Under the pieces are notes generated by a model. That model made no database searches. It was not told the DNA's origin and saw nothing but the letters and a program-made list of their open reading frames with translations. Source: Lysobacterales bacterium PRO7 (lineage in GTDB: Bacteria; Pseudomonadota; Gammaproteobacteria; Xanthomonadales; Rhodanobacteraceae). From it: a stretch of 64,000 nt of DNA. Positions 1 through 8,544 of this stretch are shown here, piece by piece. A program made the translations under genes and the position numbers. The DNA lies in contig QWHH01000009.1 in assembly GCA_021404785.1 (NCBI GenBank), positions 37,542 to 101,541 on the forward strand, read 5' to 3'. Position 1 is the first letter of the stretch. Every line of letters starts with the position of its first letter.

Positions 1-40
1 GTGCTCGCCTGAGGCCGATTATCGCAGCGCCTTGCCTTGG

Positions 41-913
41 CTACGTCGGCGAGCCGCCATTGCTGGCCGCGAGAAAGTCGTCGATCGCGGTCCGCGCGGC
101 GGGTTCATCCAGGGTCGGCGCGTGGCCGCGTGCGGGAATCGTCGTCGCGCGCAGGCCTGGCAGCCGCGCACACATCTTCGCCACGGTTGCTTCTGACAGC
201 AGATCGGATATTTCGCCGCGCAGGACCAGCACGGGCTTGCCGGCGAGCAGGTCGAACACGGGCCACAGGTCGGGCGTAGCCGAGCCGTTGGCCAGGCCGA
301 CCGCGATGCCCGGGTCGTAGTCGAAGCGGATGATTCCATCGATGTCGCGATAGCAGCTCGTTCGCGCGTAGTTGCCCCAGTCCGCGGCGGTGAAATCCGG
401 ATATGCCGCGCCGTAATTCTCGGCCATACGCTGCGCGGCTTCAGCCCAGTTTGTCATCGGCGCGGACGGCTTGCCGACATAGCTGGCGATGCGCGCAAGG
501 CCGCGCGGATCGAGTTCCGGGCCGGCGTCGTTGAGCACGACGCGGGTCACGCGCTGCGGCGCCAGAGCGTTCATTCCCATCGCCATCAGCGCGCCGAGCG
601 AGGTGCCGATCACGCCGAACGTGTCGATGCGCAACGCTTCGAGCAGGCCGAAGATGTCGCCGCCATAGACATCCGGTCGATAGTTTTCCGGTTTCGGATC
701 GCGCGCCGAGCGGCCGCGCCCGCGCAGGTCGGGACAGAGCACGCGGTAGCGCACGGACAAGTGCGCAGCGAGGCCGTCGAAATCCTTCGAGTTGCGGGTC
801 AAGCCGGGCAAGCACAGCAGCACGGGCGCGCCGGCGTGCGGACCTGCGTAGTCGCGCGCGTACAAGCGCAGTCCGTCGGCGCTGGCATAGTAGGTGTCCG
901 CGTGGTGCTGCAT
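41..913 (-). CDS. alpha/beta-fold hydrolase
   Basis: A 290-residue alpha/beta hydrolase, probably cytoplasmic because no signal peptide is visible. The nucleophile elbow GTSLG puts the catalytic Ser near residue 105. The PGLTRNS segment near residue 40 fits the oxyanion region, and RGHAPTLDEP near the C-terminus carries the catalytic His. I chose the ATG at 913 because GAGGAAA lies 5 nt upstream; a GTG four codons earlier is the alternative. It is divergent from the TetR gene and close to a PHA depolymerase-like esterase, so it may cleave esters or oligomers brought in by that locus. The substrate cannot be read from sequence, and haloperoxidase-like or lactonase activities are equally possible. 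Confidence 0.85.
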   Translation of the reverse strand: MQHHADTYYASADGLRLYARDYAGPHAGAPVLLCLPGLTRNSKDFDGLAAHLSVRYRVLCPDLRGRGRSARDPKPENYRPDVYGGDIFGLLEALRIDTFGVIGTSLGALMAMGMNALAPQRVTRVVLNDAGPELDPRGLARIASYVGKPSAPMTNWAEAAQRMAENYGAAYPDFTAADWGNYARTSCYRDIDGIIRFDYDPGIAVGLANGSATPDLWPVFDLLAGKPVLVLRGEISDLLSEATVAKMCARLPGLRATTIPARGHAPTLDEPAARTAIDDFLAASNGGSPT

Positions 914-1037
914 GGTTTTCCTCACTGGCGCGTTGGCGTCATCGGGGTTGCGCTTGCCGTTCGCGGCAATCGGGGTTATTGATCAAATCGTGAAATTGGC
1001 GAGAATAGCGCCCCGTCCGCGATAAACGGTTCACATC

Positions 1038-1775
1038 ATGCCGAAGCCGAGTGCTGCGCAGAAGCCTTCCGTGAAACGGCCGCAGAAACCGCCGCGTCGC
1101 GGCGTTGCAGACGCCGCGCACGTAGCGTCCGGCAAGGCGGCGCGCAGCCGCAGGACGCAGGCACGCATCCTGGATGCAGCCGAGGAGTTGTTCTCGCATC
1201 ACGGCATCTATGGCGTGAGCATTCGCGACATCGCCGACGCGGCGGGCGTGGACACCGCACTGCTGCACTACCATTTCGCGAACAAGGACGGCATCTACGA
1301 AGCCGTGCTGCTGCGTCGCGCCGGCGAGATCAACACGGCGCGCACGCGTTCGCTGGACGATTACGCGCTGGCCTGCGCTGGCAGGCCGAGCATCGAAGGC
1401 GTCGTGCGCGCGTACCTGCAACCGGTGTTCGAGCGCTTGCGCAACGGCGGGCGCGGATTCAACAACTTCGCGGCGCTGATTGCGCTTGCGAACAATACGG
1501 AACTGTGGGGCGGCGGCACGGTGAAGGAATACTTCGACCCTTCCGTGCAGCGACTGATCGAGTTGCTGCGGCTGGCGATGCCGAAGGCGCGCGAAGAGGA
1601 CTTGTACTGGGGCTACCAGTTCCTGTCTGGGGCGCTGACCCTGAGCTATTCGCGCAACGACCGCATCAAGTGGCTCTCGCACGGACTGTGCCGCGCCAAC
1701 GATTACGCGGCGATCGAACCGCGCCTGGTCGAATGGTGCACGTCGGCTTTCCGGGGGCTTGGCGCACGGCGCTGA
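1038..1775 (+). CDS. TetR/AcrR family transcriptional regulator
   Basis: A 245-residue TetR-type repressor. The first 35 residues are a basic, Pro/Lys-rich extension. The helix-turn-helix spans about residues 41-88 (TQARILDAAEELF, then SIRDIADAAGV, then the typical LHYHFANKDGIYEAVL). The C-terminal half is the variable ligand-binding and dimerisation part. It lies directly upstream of the TonB receptor gene and divergent from a hydrolase, so it probably controls both. An inverted repeat in the receptor promoter at 1844-1859 is a candidate target. The effector is unknown. Confidence 0.92.
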   Translation: MPKPSAAQKPSVKRPQKPPRRGVADAAHVASGKAARSRRTQARILDAAEELFSHHGIYGVSIRDIADAAGVDTALLHYHFANKDGIYEAVLLRRAGEINTARTRSLDDYALACAGRPSIEGVVRAYLQPVFERLRNGGRGFNNFAALIALANNTELWGGGTVKEYFDPSVQRLIELLRLAMPKAREEDLYWGYQFLSGALTLSYSRNDRIKWLSHGLCRANDYAAIEPRLVEWCTSAFRGLGARR

Positions 1776-1836
1776 CTCGACGTCGATTTTGCTTCGAAGG
1801 CAATGCTGCATTGCGGCTTGCGTGTTCGGAAACGGA

Positions 1837-1865
1837 TTGATAGTTTATTCACCAATAAATAAAAA
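1837..1865 (+). promoter_or_regulatory. Candidate promoter with operator for the TonB receptor gene
   Basis: A -35-like TTGATA (1837-1842) and a -10-like TAAAAA (1860-1865) are 17 nt apart. The spacer is filled by a perfect inverted repeat, TTTATT-CACC-AATAAA (1844-1859). A dyad between the -35 and -10 boxes, downstream of a tetR-type gene, is the usual place for repressor binding. Promoter assignment is by eye. Confidence 0.5.
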
Positions 1866-1922
1866 GCAAACCGCAGTGCACAACGTCGCAGCCCTGCTGC
1901 ATTACTTCCCAGGAAACCCGAA

Positions 1923-4133
1923 ATGACCAGCAAGCCCTTGAAAATCGCGATCGCAGCCGCGTTGCTCACCGGCATGGCCGCGCATGCCCAGACCGCAGAC
2001 GACACCGCCGCGAAAAAGCCCGATGCGGCGTCAGTGAAAAAAGCCGAATCGACCGCTTCGTTGGAAACCGTTACCGTGACCGCGCGCCGGCGTTCGGAGT
2101 TGTTGCAGGACGTGCCGATCGCGGTGACCGCGATCTCCGCGCAGAAGCTCGACAGCCTGAATGTGCAGAACCTCGGCGACTTGCAGGGCGAGGTGCCGAA
2201 TCTCACCGTGCATGACGCGCGCGCCAGCAACACCACAATCACCGCCTATATCCGCGGCATCGGCCAGTCCGATCCGACCTGGGGCTCGGATCCTGGCGTC
2301 GGCATCTATCTCGACGACGTCTACATCGCGCGTCCGCAAGGCGCGCTGCTGGACGTGTTCGACATCCAGCGCATCGAAGTGTTGCGCGGCCCGCAGGGTA
2401 CGCTGTACGGCAAGAACACGATCGGCGGCGCGATCAAATACGTTTCCAAGCCGCTGCCGACCCAGAGCGAAGGCTATGCGCAGATCGATGCCGGCAATGA
2501 AGGCATGGCCAAGCTCAAGGCCGGCCTCGGCGGCGCGACAGACGATGGCGTGTGGCGCGCCCGTGTCGCCTACGCATCGCTGCATCACGACGGCTACGGC
2601 ACCAACCTCAACACCGGCGATTCGGTCAGCAACCAGAACACGAATGCGGGTCGCATCTCGGTAGGGTTTTTCCCGAAAGATGTGCCGTTCGACTTGCAAA
2701 TCAGCGCCGATACTTCGCACGACAATTCCAACCCGCGCGGCGCGCGCATGCTCGCGCCGAACAAGTACACGCCGCCGTATCCGCCGCTGGACAGCGATTA
2801 CGACGTGCGCAGCGGCATGCCGAGCGTCAATCCCACGCATATGGTCGGCGAAGCAATGACCATGAGCTACTACGCGAACAGCCAGTGGACGTTGAAGTCG
2901 ATCACTTCGCATCGGCAGTCGAACACGCTGACCAACATCGACTTCGACACCACGCCCTTGCCGATAGCCGACGTGACGGCCTATTACCACGATCATCAGA
3001 CCTCGCAGGAATTCCAGGCCACGTATAGCGGCGATAACGGCAACAGCGGCGTGATCGGTTTTTACTATTTCGACGGCGGCGCAGGCGGTGCCATCCACAA
3101 CAACTTCTTCAACCTGCTGTTCGGCGTCACCGGCGGTAATGTCGACACGCGCAGCTACGCCGGTTACACCGATTGGACCTTCAAGCTCGCGGACAAATGG
3201 AACCTGTCGGTCGGCGCGCGCTATACCGACGAGCGCAAGCACGCGACAGTCGACAACTATTCGACCACGGACGCCACGTTCACCACGCCGACCACGACCA
3301 GCGCCAATTTCGACAAGTCGCTGGATTCGACCAACCTGTCGCCGCGCGTCTCGCTGATGTACGCGCTATCGGATAACACCAACCTGTATGGCTCGCTCTC
3401 GCGCGGCTTCAAGTCGGGCGGCTACAACATCCGCGCCAATACCGCGGCGGTACCGCAATCGGATCACCCGATCGCCGACGAAGTGCTCGACACGGCCGAG
3501 TTCGGCAGCAAGTCGAGTTTCGACGATGGCCGTTTCGCGCTGAATGCGGACGTGTTCTACACCCGCTACCGCAACATCCAGCTTTCGGTGTTCACGTCGT
3601 ACACGCTGCCGGACGGCACTTCCGGATTCTTCGGCGACGTCGCCAACGCGGGCAAGGCGCACGCCTACGGCATCGAGGCCGAATTCGCCTGGCGTCCGAG
3701 CGAACACTGGTCAGTCACCGGCAATATCGCCGGCTTGCACACGCAGTACGACAACTATGAGAGCTATGGCCAGAACATCGCCGACACAAAGCGCTTCAGC
3801 GAATCGCCGAACGGCCAGGCCGGCCTGAACCTCGAGTACTCAACGCCGGTGGATTTCGGCGGCAACATCCACGCGCGCGTCGGCTACACCTATCAGACCA
3901 AGGTGTATCCGACGACGGACCTGACCGAAGCACTGGCGCAGGGTCCGTATGGCCTGCTCGGCGCGAGCCTGATCTGGAACAAGGACGCGCACTGGACGTT
4001 CGGCCTGCACGGCAGCAACCTGACGGACAAGTCGTATCGCACCGACGGCTATGCGATCCCCGTGCTCGGCGTGCTGACCGGATTCTACGGCGCTCCGCGC
4101 CTGATCTACGCCAGCGCGCGTTACTCGTTCTGA
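1923..4133 (+). CDS. TonB-dependent outer membrane receptor
   Basis: A 736-residue TonB-dependent receptor that imports a substrate across the outer membrane using TonB energy. It has a signal peptide (residues 1-22, ending AHA), a TonB box at about 48-54 (ETVTVTA), and a plug domain to about 165 with the typical VLRGPQGTLYGKNTIGGAI segment. A long beta-barrel follows, with a terminal Phe (YASARYSF). An SD-like AGGAA precedes the ATG. The subfamily, with ARRRSELLQDVPIAVTA after the TonB box, is the one often linked to organic substrates rather than iron, although the substrate cannot be assigned. It is followed after 54 nt by an MFS transporter and then a secreted esterase, suggesting one uptake route. 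Confidence 0.93.
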   Translation: MTSKPLKIAIAAALLTGMAAHAQTADDTAAKKPDAASVKKAESTASLETVTVTARRRSELLQDVPIAVTAISAQKLDSLNVQNLGDLQGEVPNLTVHDARASNTTITAYIRGIGQSDPTWGSDPGVGIYLDDVYIARPQGALLDVFDIQRIEVLRGPQGTLYGKNTIGGAIKYVSKPLPTQSEGYAQIDAGNEGMAKLKAGLGGATDDGVWRARVAYASLHHDGYGTNLNTGDSVSNQNTNAGRISVGFFPKDVPFDLQISADTSHDNSNPRGARMLAPNKYTPPYPPLDSDYDVRSGMPSVNPTHMVGEAMTMSYYANSQWTLKSITSHRQSNTLTNIDFDTTPLPIADVTAYYHDHQTSQEFQATYSGDNGNSGVIGFYYFDGGAGGAIHNNFFNLLFGVTGGNVDTRSYAGYTDWTFKLADKWNLSVGARYTDERKHATVDNYSTTDATFTTPTTTSANFDKSLDSTNLSPRVSLMYALSDNTNLYGSLSRGFKSGGYNIRANTAAVPQSDHPIADEVLDTAEFGSKSSFDDGRFALNADVFYTRYRNIQLSVFTSYTLPDGTSGFFGDVANAGKAHAYGIEAEFAWRPSEHWSVTGNIAGLHTQYDNYESYGQNIADTKRFSESPNGQAGLNLEYSTPVDFGGNIHARVGYTYQTKVYPTTDLTEALAQGPYGLLGASLIWNKDAHWTFGLHGSNLTDKSYRTDGYAIPVLGVLTGFYGAPRLIYASARYSF

Positions 4134-4187
4134 GCGCGCTTCCCGGCGGCCGTGTCAGGGCGGTCGCCGGAAAATCGGGCCACGCGC

Positions 4188-5456
4188 ATGCAGGACAGCG
4201 CAACGCTGCAAACCTCGAGTGGGACGGACGTGCGGACGCGGCGCATCGCGCTGGCAGTGCTGATCGTTGTCTACACGCTGAACTTCGTAGACCGGCAGAT
4301 CCTCGCGATTCTCAAGGAACCGATCGCCGCCGACCTGCACCTGTCGGACACCGATCTTGGATTGCTCGGCGGCTTCGCGTTCGCGCTGTTCTACTCCGTG
4401 CTCGCGATTCCGTTCGCGTGGTTGGCGGATCGATTCTCGCGCGTGTGGATCATTTCCGCGGGACTTTTCCTTTGGTCCGGATTCACCGCGTTGTGCGGAA
4501 TGGCAGGCAGCTTCGCGGTGCTGTTTCTCGCGCGCATGGGCGTCGGCGTCGGCGAAGCCGGCGGTGTCGCGCCCGCGTACAGCCTGATCGCGGACTGGTT
4601 CCCGCCGCGTTCGCGTGCGCGGGCTCTGGCCGCCTATTCGTTCGGCATCCCGATCGGCAGCGCGCTGGGCGTGTTGTTCGGCGGACTTGTTGCGAAGGCG
4701 GTCGATTGGCGCTTCGCGTTCATCGCAATCGGCGTGTTCGGCGTACTGCTCACACCGCTGTTCCTGTGGCTGGTGCGCGATCCGCCGCGCATCGCGACAG
4801 CCGCGCCGCAGCTTGGGCTGGCCGCGGTCGGCAAGCTTGCGTTGCACAAACCCACATTCTGGCTGCTCGCGTTCGGTTCGGGCAGCTCATCGCTGGTCGG
4901 TTACGGATTGATGTACTGGCTGCCGACATTCCTTGCACGCACGTTGCACATGGATATTGTCGCGCGTTCGGAACTGCTCGCGGCGGTGCTGTTCATCGGC
5001 GGCATCGCCGGCATGGCCGCGGGCGGCTGGCTGGCCGATCGACTCGGCACGCGCAGCAAGCGCGCCTATGCGCTGATTCCCGCTATCGCATTCCTCGCCG
5101 CGGCGCCGCTGTATGCATTCGCGATCGAGTCCACGACGCCGTTGCAGACGTTCGCGTTGCTGCTGTTGCCGTATGCGCTCGCGCTGGTCTGGCTAGGCCC
5201 GGTGCTGACTGCCGTGCAGCATCTGGCGCCGGCTTCCTCGCGCAGTACGATGTCGGCATTGTTCCTGCTCATCAACAACCTGGTCGGACTCGGCATCGGG
5301 CCGTATTTTTTTGGCGCCGTATCCGACTATCTCAAGCCCGTATACGGTGCCGACTCGATCAAGTATGCGTTCTTCTATGGCCTGGGTTTTTACGTGATCG
5401 CGGCCGCTCTGCTGTATCTTGCGTCGCGTCGCATCACGCGCGACTGGATCGACTGA
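4188..5456 (+). CDS. MFS transporter, spinster-like
   Basis: A 422-residue major facilitator with about 12 hydrophobic segments. The N-terminal NFVDRQILAILKEPI segment and GVGEAGGVAPAYSLIADWFPP, including the intracellular loop motif WLADRFSRVW, match the spinster-like branch. It is an inner membrane transporter, likely for an organic acid or small oligomer, and sits between a TonB receptor and a secreted esterase. The ATG at 4188 gives the family-typical short N-terminus before the first membrane segment; a GTG at 4152 would add 12 residues. No strong Shine-Dalgarno is visible, so translational coupling or weak initiation is possible. Confidence 0.88.
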   Translation: MQDSATLQTSSGTDVRTRRIALAVLIVVYTLNFVDRQILAILKEPIAADLHLSDTDLGLLGGFAFALFYSVLAIPFAWLADRFSRVWIISAGLFLWSGFTALCGMAGSFAVLFLARMGVGVGEAGGVAPAYSLIADWFPPRSRARALAAYSFGIPIGSALGVLFGGLVAKAVDWRFAFIAIGVFGVLLTPLFLWLVRDPPRIATAAPQLGLAAVGKLALHKPTFWLLAFGSGSSSLVGYGLMYWLPTFLARTLHMDIVARSELLAAVLFIGGIAGMAAGGWLADRLGTRSKRAYALIPAIAFLAAAPLYAFAIESTTPLQTFALLLLPYALALVWLGPVLTAVQHLAPASSRSTMSALFLLINNLVGLGIGPYFFGAVSDYLKPVYGADSIKYAFFYGLGFYVIAAALLYLASRRITRDWID

Positions 5457-5469
5457 AAATGTGTCTGCC

Positions 5470-6486
5470 ATGAAGAAATCCGTTTCGCTCGCCGCCGTCG
5501 TGTTCACCCTGAGCGCGCACGCTGCCGCCCCCGCCGCCGCGTTGCCGAAGTTGCATGTCGATCCGGCTCGGGTCGCGGTGGCCGGCATTTCAGCCGGCGC
5601 CTACATGGCCACGCAGGCGCAAGTGGCTTACCCGGAAGTGTTTCGTGGCGCGGCGCTGATCGCCGGCGGGCCATACGACTGCGCGCAGGACAGCATCGCG
5701 ATCGCGGTGACCACGTGCATGAAGGGCGATCCGGCGCCCGATCCCGCCGCACTCGTCAAGATCGCGCAAGAGCGCGCCGCGAAGGGCGAGATCGGTCCGC
5801 TGGAAAAACTCGCTGGCGCAAAAGTATACATTTTGCACGGCAAGCAGGATCCGGTGATCGCCGAGTCAGTAGCGCACGCGGCCGTCGATTTCTACACCGC
5901 GCTCAAGGCAGCGATTCCGGCATTGTCGACACTGTCCGTGACCTGGGACGGCAGTCACGATTTCACCCATACATTCCCGACTGAATCAGCCGGAACGGCC
6001 TGCGACAAAGTCGGCACGCCGTACATCGGCAAGTGCGGATTCGACGGAGCTGGCGCGGTGTTTCAGGCGCTGTATGGCAAACCGGTGCACAAATCCGGCG
6101 CGGCGAAAGGCGAACTGCGCCGTTTCGACCAGGACGCGCTGCGACCCGGCGGCGCAGATGCGTTTCTCGCCGACGCCGGCGATGTGTACGTGCCGCTTGC
6201 CTGCCTGAAAGGCCGCCGCTGCGGTGTGCTGGTCGCCCTGCATGGCTGTCAGCAGAACCTCGACAGCGTTGGCGATGCCTTCGTGAAGGACGCCGGCTTC
6301 AACCGCTGGGCCGACGCCTACGACGTTACCGTGCTGTACCCGCAGATCCGCTCGGGCGTGGCCGCGAATCCGAAAGGGTGTTGGGACTGGTTCGGATATT
6401 CCGGCGCGGATTACGCCACCCGCAACGGCGTGCAGGTGCGCTGGCTGGTTGGCGCGCTGAAGGCGCTTGGCCGTCCGACCCATTGA
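5470..6486 (+). CDS. Secreted PHA depolymerase-like esterase
   Basis: A 338-residue exported alpha/beta hydrolase. A signal peptide covers about residues 1-22. The nucleophile motif GISAG places Ser41 unusually near the N-terminus, as in extracellular short-chain PHA depolymerases with a type 2 catalytic domain. The segments HGKQDPVI, GSHDFTHTFPT and ALHGCQQN fit the Asp, His and oxyanion regions of that family. There is no obvious substrate-binding or linker domain, so it may act on soluble oligomers rather than granules. It starts 13 nt after the MFS stop, consistent with one transcript, and is convergent with cfa. Hydrolysis of poly-3-hydroxybutyrate is family-based inference; feruloyl or other esters are possible. 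Confidence 0.8.
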   Translation: MKKSVSLAAVVFTLSAHAAAPAAALPKLHVDPARVAVAGISAGAYMATQAQVAYPEVFRGAALIAGGPYDCAQDSIAIAVTTCMKGDPAPDPAALVKIAQERAAKGEIGPLEKLAGAKVYILHGKQDPVIAESVAHAAVDFYTALKAAIPALSTLSVTWDGSHDFTHTFPTESAGTACDKVGTPYIGKCGFDGAGAVFQALYGKPVHKSGAAKGELRRFDQDALRPGGADAFLADAGDVYVPLACLKGRRCGVLVALHGCQQNLDSVGDAFVKDAGFNRWADAYDVTVLYPQIRSGVAANPKGCWDWFGYSGADYATRNGVQVRWLVGALKALGRPTH

Positions 6487-6495
6487 AAAAGCTCT

Positions 6496-7611
6496 TCAAC
6501 GTGGTGCGCGATACCCGCCCGGTACGCCATGCGGCGACAGTACCAGTTGCCAGAGCTGGTCGCGGCGCGAACGGAACACGGCGGCCGAGGCGGAAAGATA
6601 GAAACGCCACATGCGACGGAACCGTTCGTCGTATTTTTCCTTGAGCTGCGGCCAGGCGGCGTCGAAGTTCGCGCGCCAGGCCATCAGGGTTTTGTCGTAA
6701 TCGGCGCCGAAGTTGTGCCAGTCCTCGATCACGAAGACGCCTTCGCGCGCGGCGGCTATTTGCCCGGCCGATGGCAACATCGAGTTTGGGAAAATATACT
6801 TCGCAATCCACGGATCGGTGTGATTGCTGGATACACTTGAACCGATGCAATGCAGCAGCGCCAGGCCGTCGTCGGCGAGGCAACGGCGCTTGACCTCGAA
6901 ATAGGTGCGGTAGTTTTTTACCCCGACATGTTCGAACATGCCGATGGAAAAATTGCGGTCGAATTTCTCGTTGAGCGCCCGGTAATCCTGCACGCGGATT
7001 TCAATCGGCAGGCCTCGGCACAGGTTCTGCGCGAAGTCTGCCTGTTCGCGTGACACGGTGATGCCGACGCCACTGACGCCGTAACGTTCGGCGGCAAATT
7101 TCAACGCTTCGCCCCAGCCGCAACCAATGTCGAGCACGCGCATGCCGGGTTTGAGTTGCAGTTTGCGGCAGACCAGGTCGAGCTTGGCTTCCTGCGCGGC
7201 GTCGAGGTCGTTTGCATCCTTCCAGTAACCGCAGGAATACACGAGGCGCTTGCCGAGCATGGCCTGGAACAGATCGTTGCCGGTGTCGTAATGACGTTCG
7301 CCGATCACATACGCGCGGCGACCACGCTGCATATTGACGAGTTTCGACTTCAGCCACAGCCATGCGTCGTCAATGCCGTGGACTTTTTCGTCCAGATGCG
7401 CGACGAGCAGGCGAAACAGGAAACCGTCGAGGTCATCCGCGTCCCACCAGCCGTCCATATACGACTCGCCTAGGCCGAGAGAACCGTGCGCAATCACGCG
7501 GTGGTAGAAGTGCACATCGTGGATTTGCGGATCGCAGGCTCGCGATCCATCGATGGACAGCCCCGCTTGTTCAAGCAGGCATTCGATGCGAATTCGTGCG
7601 GAATTGCCCAT
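6496..7611 (-). CDS. cfa: Cyclopropane-fatty-acyl-phospholipid synthase
   Basis: A 371-residue S-adenosylmethionine-dependent enzyme that adds a methylene bridge to cis double bonds of membrane phospholipid acyl chains. The SAM site VLDIGCGWG is at about residues 159-167. Other family segments are GESYMDGWWD (about 48-57), ERHYDTGNDLF and SIGMFEHVGVKNY. The length is normal for the family. Its start lies 11 nt downstream of the DUF190 stop, so it appears to be the last gene of the riboswitch-controlled crcB operon. That is unusual company, because cfa is normally tied to stationary-phase and acid stress. It is convergent with the esterase gene, 9 nt apart. Confidence 0.95.
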   Translation of the reverse strand: MGNSARIRIECLLEQAGLSIDGSRACDPQIHDVHFYHRVIAHGSLGLGESYMDGWWDADDLDGFLFRLLVAHLDEKVHGIDDAWLWLKSKLVNMQRGRRAYVIGERHYDTGNDLFQAMLGKRLVYSCGYWKDANDLDAAQEAKLDLVCRKLQLKPGMRVLDIGCGWGEALKFAAERYGVSGVGITVSREQADFAQNLCRGLPIEIRVQDYRALNEKFDRNFSIGMFEHVGVKNYRTYFEVKRRCLADDGLALLHCIGSSVSSNHTDPWIAKYIFPNSMLPSAGQIAAAREGVFVIEDWHNFGADYDKTLMAWRANFDAAWPQLKEKYDERFRRMWRFYLSASAAVFRSRRDQLWQLVLSPHGVPGGYRAPR

Positions 7612-7622
7612 AAATGGTCCGG

Positions 7623-7970
7623 TTAGCGCGCTGGGGAGACGAGATCGGGCTCGGGCCGGTTGATCTCGCCGTAATCGGCCGGAAGGCAGGCGTAAAACAG
7701 GTTCACGTTCTCCGCTCGCAGTGCGGCGATCAGGGCTTCGGCTTGGGCCTCGTCGGCCATGAACTCGACCAGCACCGGTACATCGCCGGCGAGTTCGAAG
7801 AAATGCTGCTCGTGCATGCGGCCGTGACGACCGAAACCGGCGATGGCACGGAACGCTGAGCCGCCGTGGATGCCGCGGGCCTGTGCGAATTCGAGCAGCC
7901 ATTCGTACATCAGCACGCTGCCATGCTTGCGATTCTCGTAGGTGTAAAAACGCAGATGGATGCCTTTCAT
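7623..7970 (-). CDS. DUF190 family protein
   Basis: A 115-residue soluble protein of the DUF190 family, which often accompanies crcB fluoride channels. It resembles a small ferredoxin-like or PII-like fold. Visible family traits are the N-terminal LRFYTYENRKHGSVLMYEWLLE, then GSAFRAIAGFGRHG and LPVLVEF-like strands. It lies 9 nt downstream of crcB and 11 nt upstream of cfa. Its role is unknown; modulation of the channel is only a suggestion based on the conserved neighbourhood. Confidence 0.85.
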   Translation of the reverse strand: MKGIHLRFYTYENRKHGSVLMYEWLLEFAQARGIHGGSAFRAIAGFGRHGRMHEQHFFELAGDVPVLVEFMADEAQAEALIAALRAENVNLFYACLPADYGEINRPEPDLVSPAR

Positions 7971-7979
7971 GGGAGAGCC

Positions 7980-8366
7980 TCAGGCGCGGAAGAGAATTCG
8001 CATCAGGAGCAGGCCCGCCAGCGTCATTGCCAGCGATCCGAGCAGGTGCACGGAAACGGTCGCGACCGCCCATGCGTATTGCTGGCGCAGGAACAAGGTC
8101 ACGGTTTCGGCGGAGAAGGTGGAAAACGTGGTCAGGCCGCCGCAGAACCCGGTGGTGATGAACAGGCGCAGTTCCGGCGACAGGCTCTGGAACTGGGTGA
8201 ACACGCCCAGTGCGCAGCCGATGATGAAACCGCCGAGCAGATTCGCAGCGAGTGTGCCAAGCGGCAGGGTCGGCAGCAGCGGATTGAACCAGATGCCGAA
8301 CAACCAGCGCAGCACCGCACCGGCGAAGGCGCCTATGCCGACGGAAAACACGGATGCGAAATTCAT
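7980..8366 (-). CDS. crcB: Fluoride ion channel CrcB/FluC
   Basis: A 128-residue membrane protein with four hydrophobic helices that forms a dual-topology dimer exporting fluoride. The signature GFCGGLTTFSTFS in helix 3 and the conserved Asn in the GTLAANLLGGF segment are present. The length is typical. GGGAGAGG precedes the ATG by a few nt. The 5' leader contains a fluoride riboswitch at 8471-8530, so expression should rise with cytoplasmic fluoride. The next genes downstream are DUF190 and cfa. Confidence 0.95.
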   Translation of the reverse strand: MNFASVFSVGIGAFAGAVLRWLFGIWFNPLLPTLPLGTLAANLLGGFIIGCALGVFTQFQSLSPELRLFITTGFCGGLTTFSTFSAETVTLFLRQQYAWAVATVSVHLLGSLAMTLAGLLLMRILFRA

Positions 8367-8439
8367 ACCTCTCCCGGACAGCGGTTCAATCCGGAAGTGC
8401 AGATACGCGCAGCGGGTGCCGCGAGAGATGCTCGTGGCA

Positions 8440-8480
8440 ATGCCTGCGGGTATCCGGATCCCGGATACTCAAGCAGGCAT
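8440..8480 (-). promoter_or_regulatory. Riboswitch expression-platform hairpin
   Basis: ATGCCTGC (8480-8473) is complementary to GCAGGCAT (8447-8440), and within it GTATCCGG pairs with CCGGATAC around a GAT loop. The outer arm reuses the ATGCC that closes the aptamer, so aptamer and hairpin exclude each other. No T-run follows, so control is more likely translational or Rho-linked than by intrinsic termination. Confidence 0.75.
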
Positions 8481-8530
8481 CATCAGCCTTGCGGCGGTTC
8501 ACCCCGAGGGGCGGGAGGAATGCCATCTCC
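8471..8530 (-). promoter_or_regulatory. Fluoride riboswitch (crcB motif) aptamer
   Basis: Read on the minus strand, the RNA starts GGAGATGGCATTCCTCC and ends GGCTGATGATGCC. These are the hallmark conserved blocks of the crcB/fluoride riboswitch and are nearly identical at both ends to the well-studied Pseudomonas eriC example. GGCAT (8524-8520) pairs with ATGCC (8480-8476) as the closing helix. GGAG/CTCC makes a second helix, and GCC-GCAA-GGC a third with a GNRA loop. It lies just upstream of the fluoride channel gene, which is the expected target. Confidence 0.95.
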
Positions 8531-8544
8531 CTTGCTACGCCGCG

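Noticed and set aside
979-986. TTGATCAA palindrome in the hydrolase-tetR intergenic region as an operator
   Set aside because: Eight base pairs are too short, and it does not resemble the 1844-1859 dyad; the promoter boxes around it are weak.
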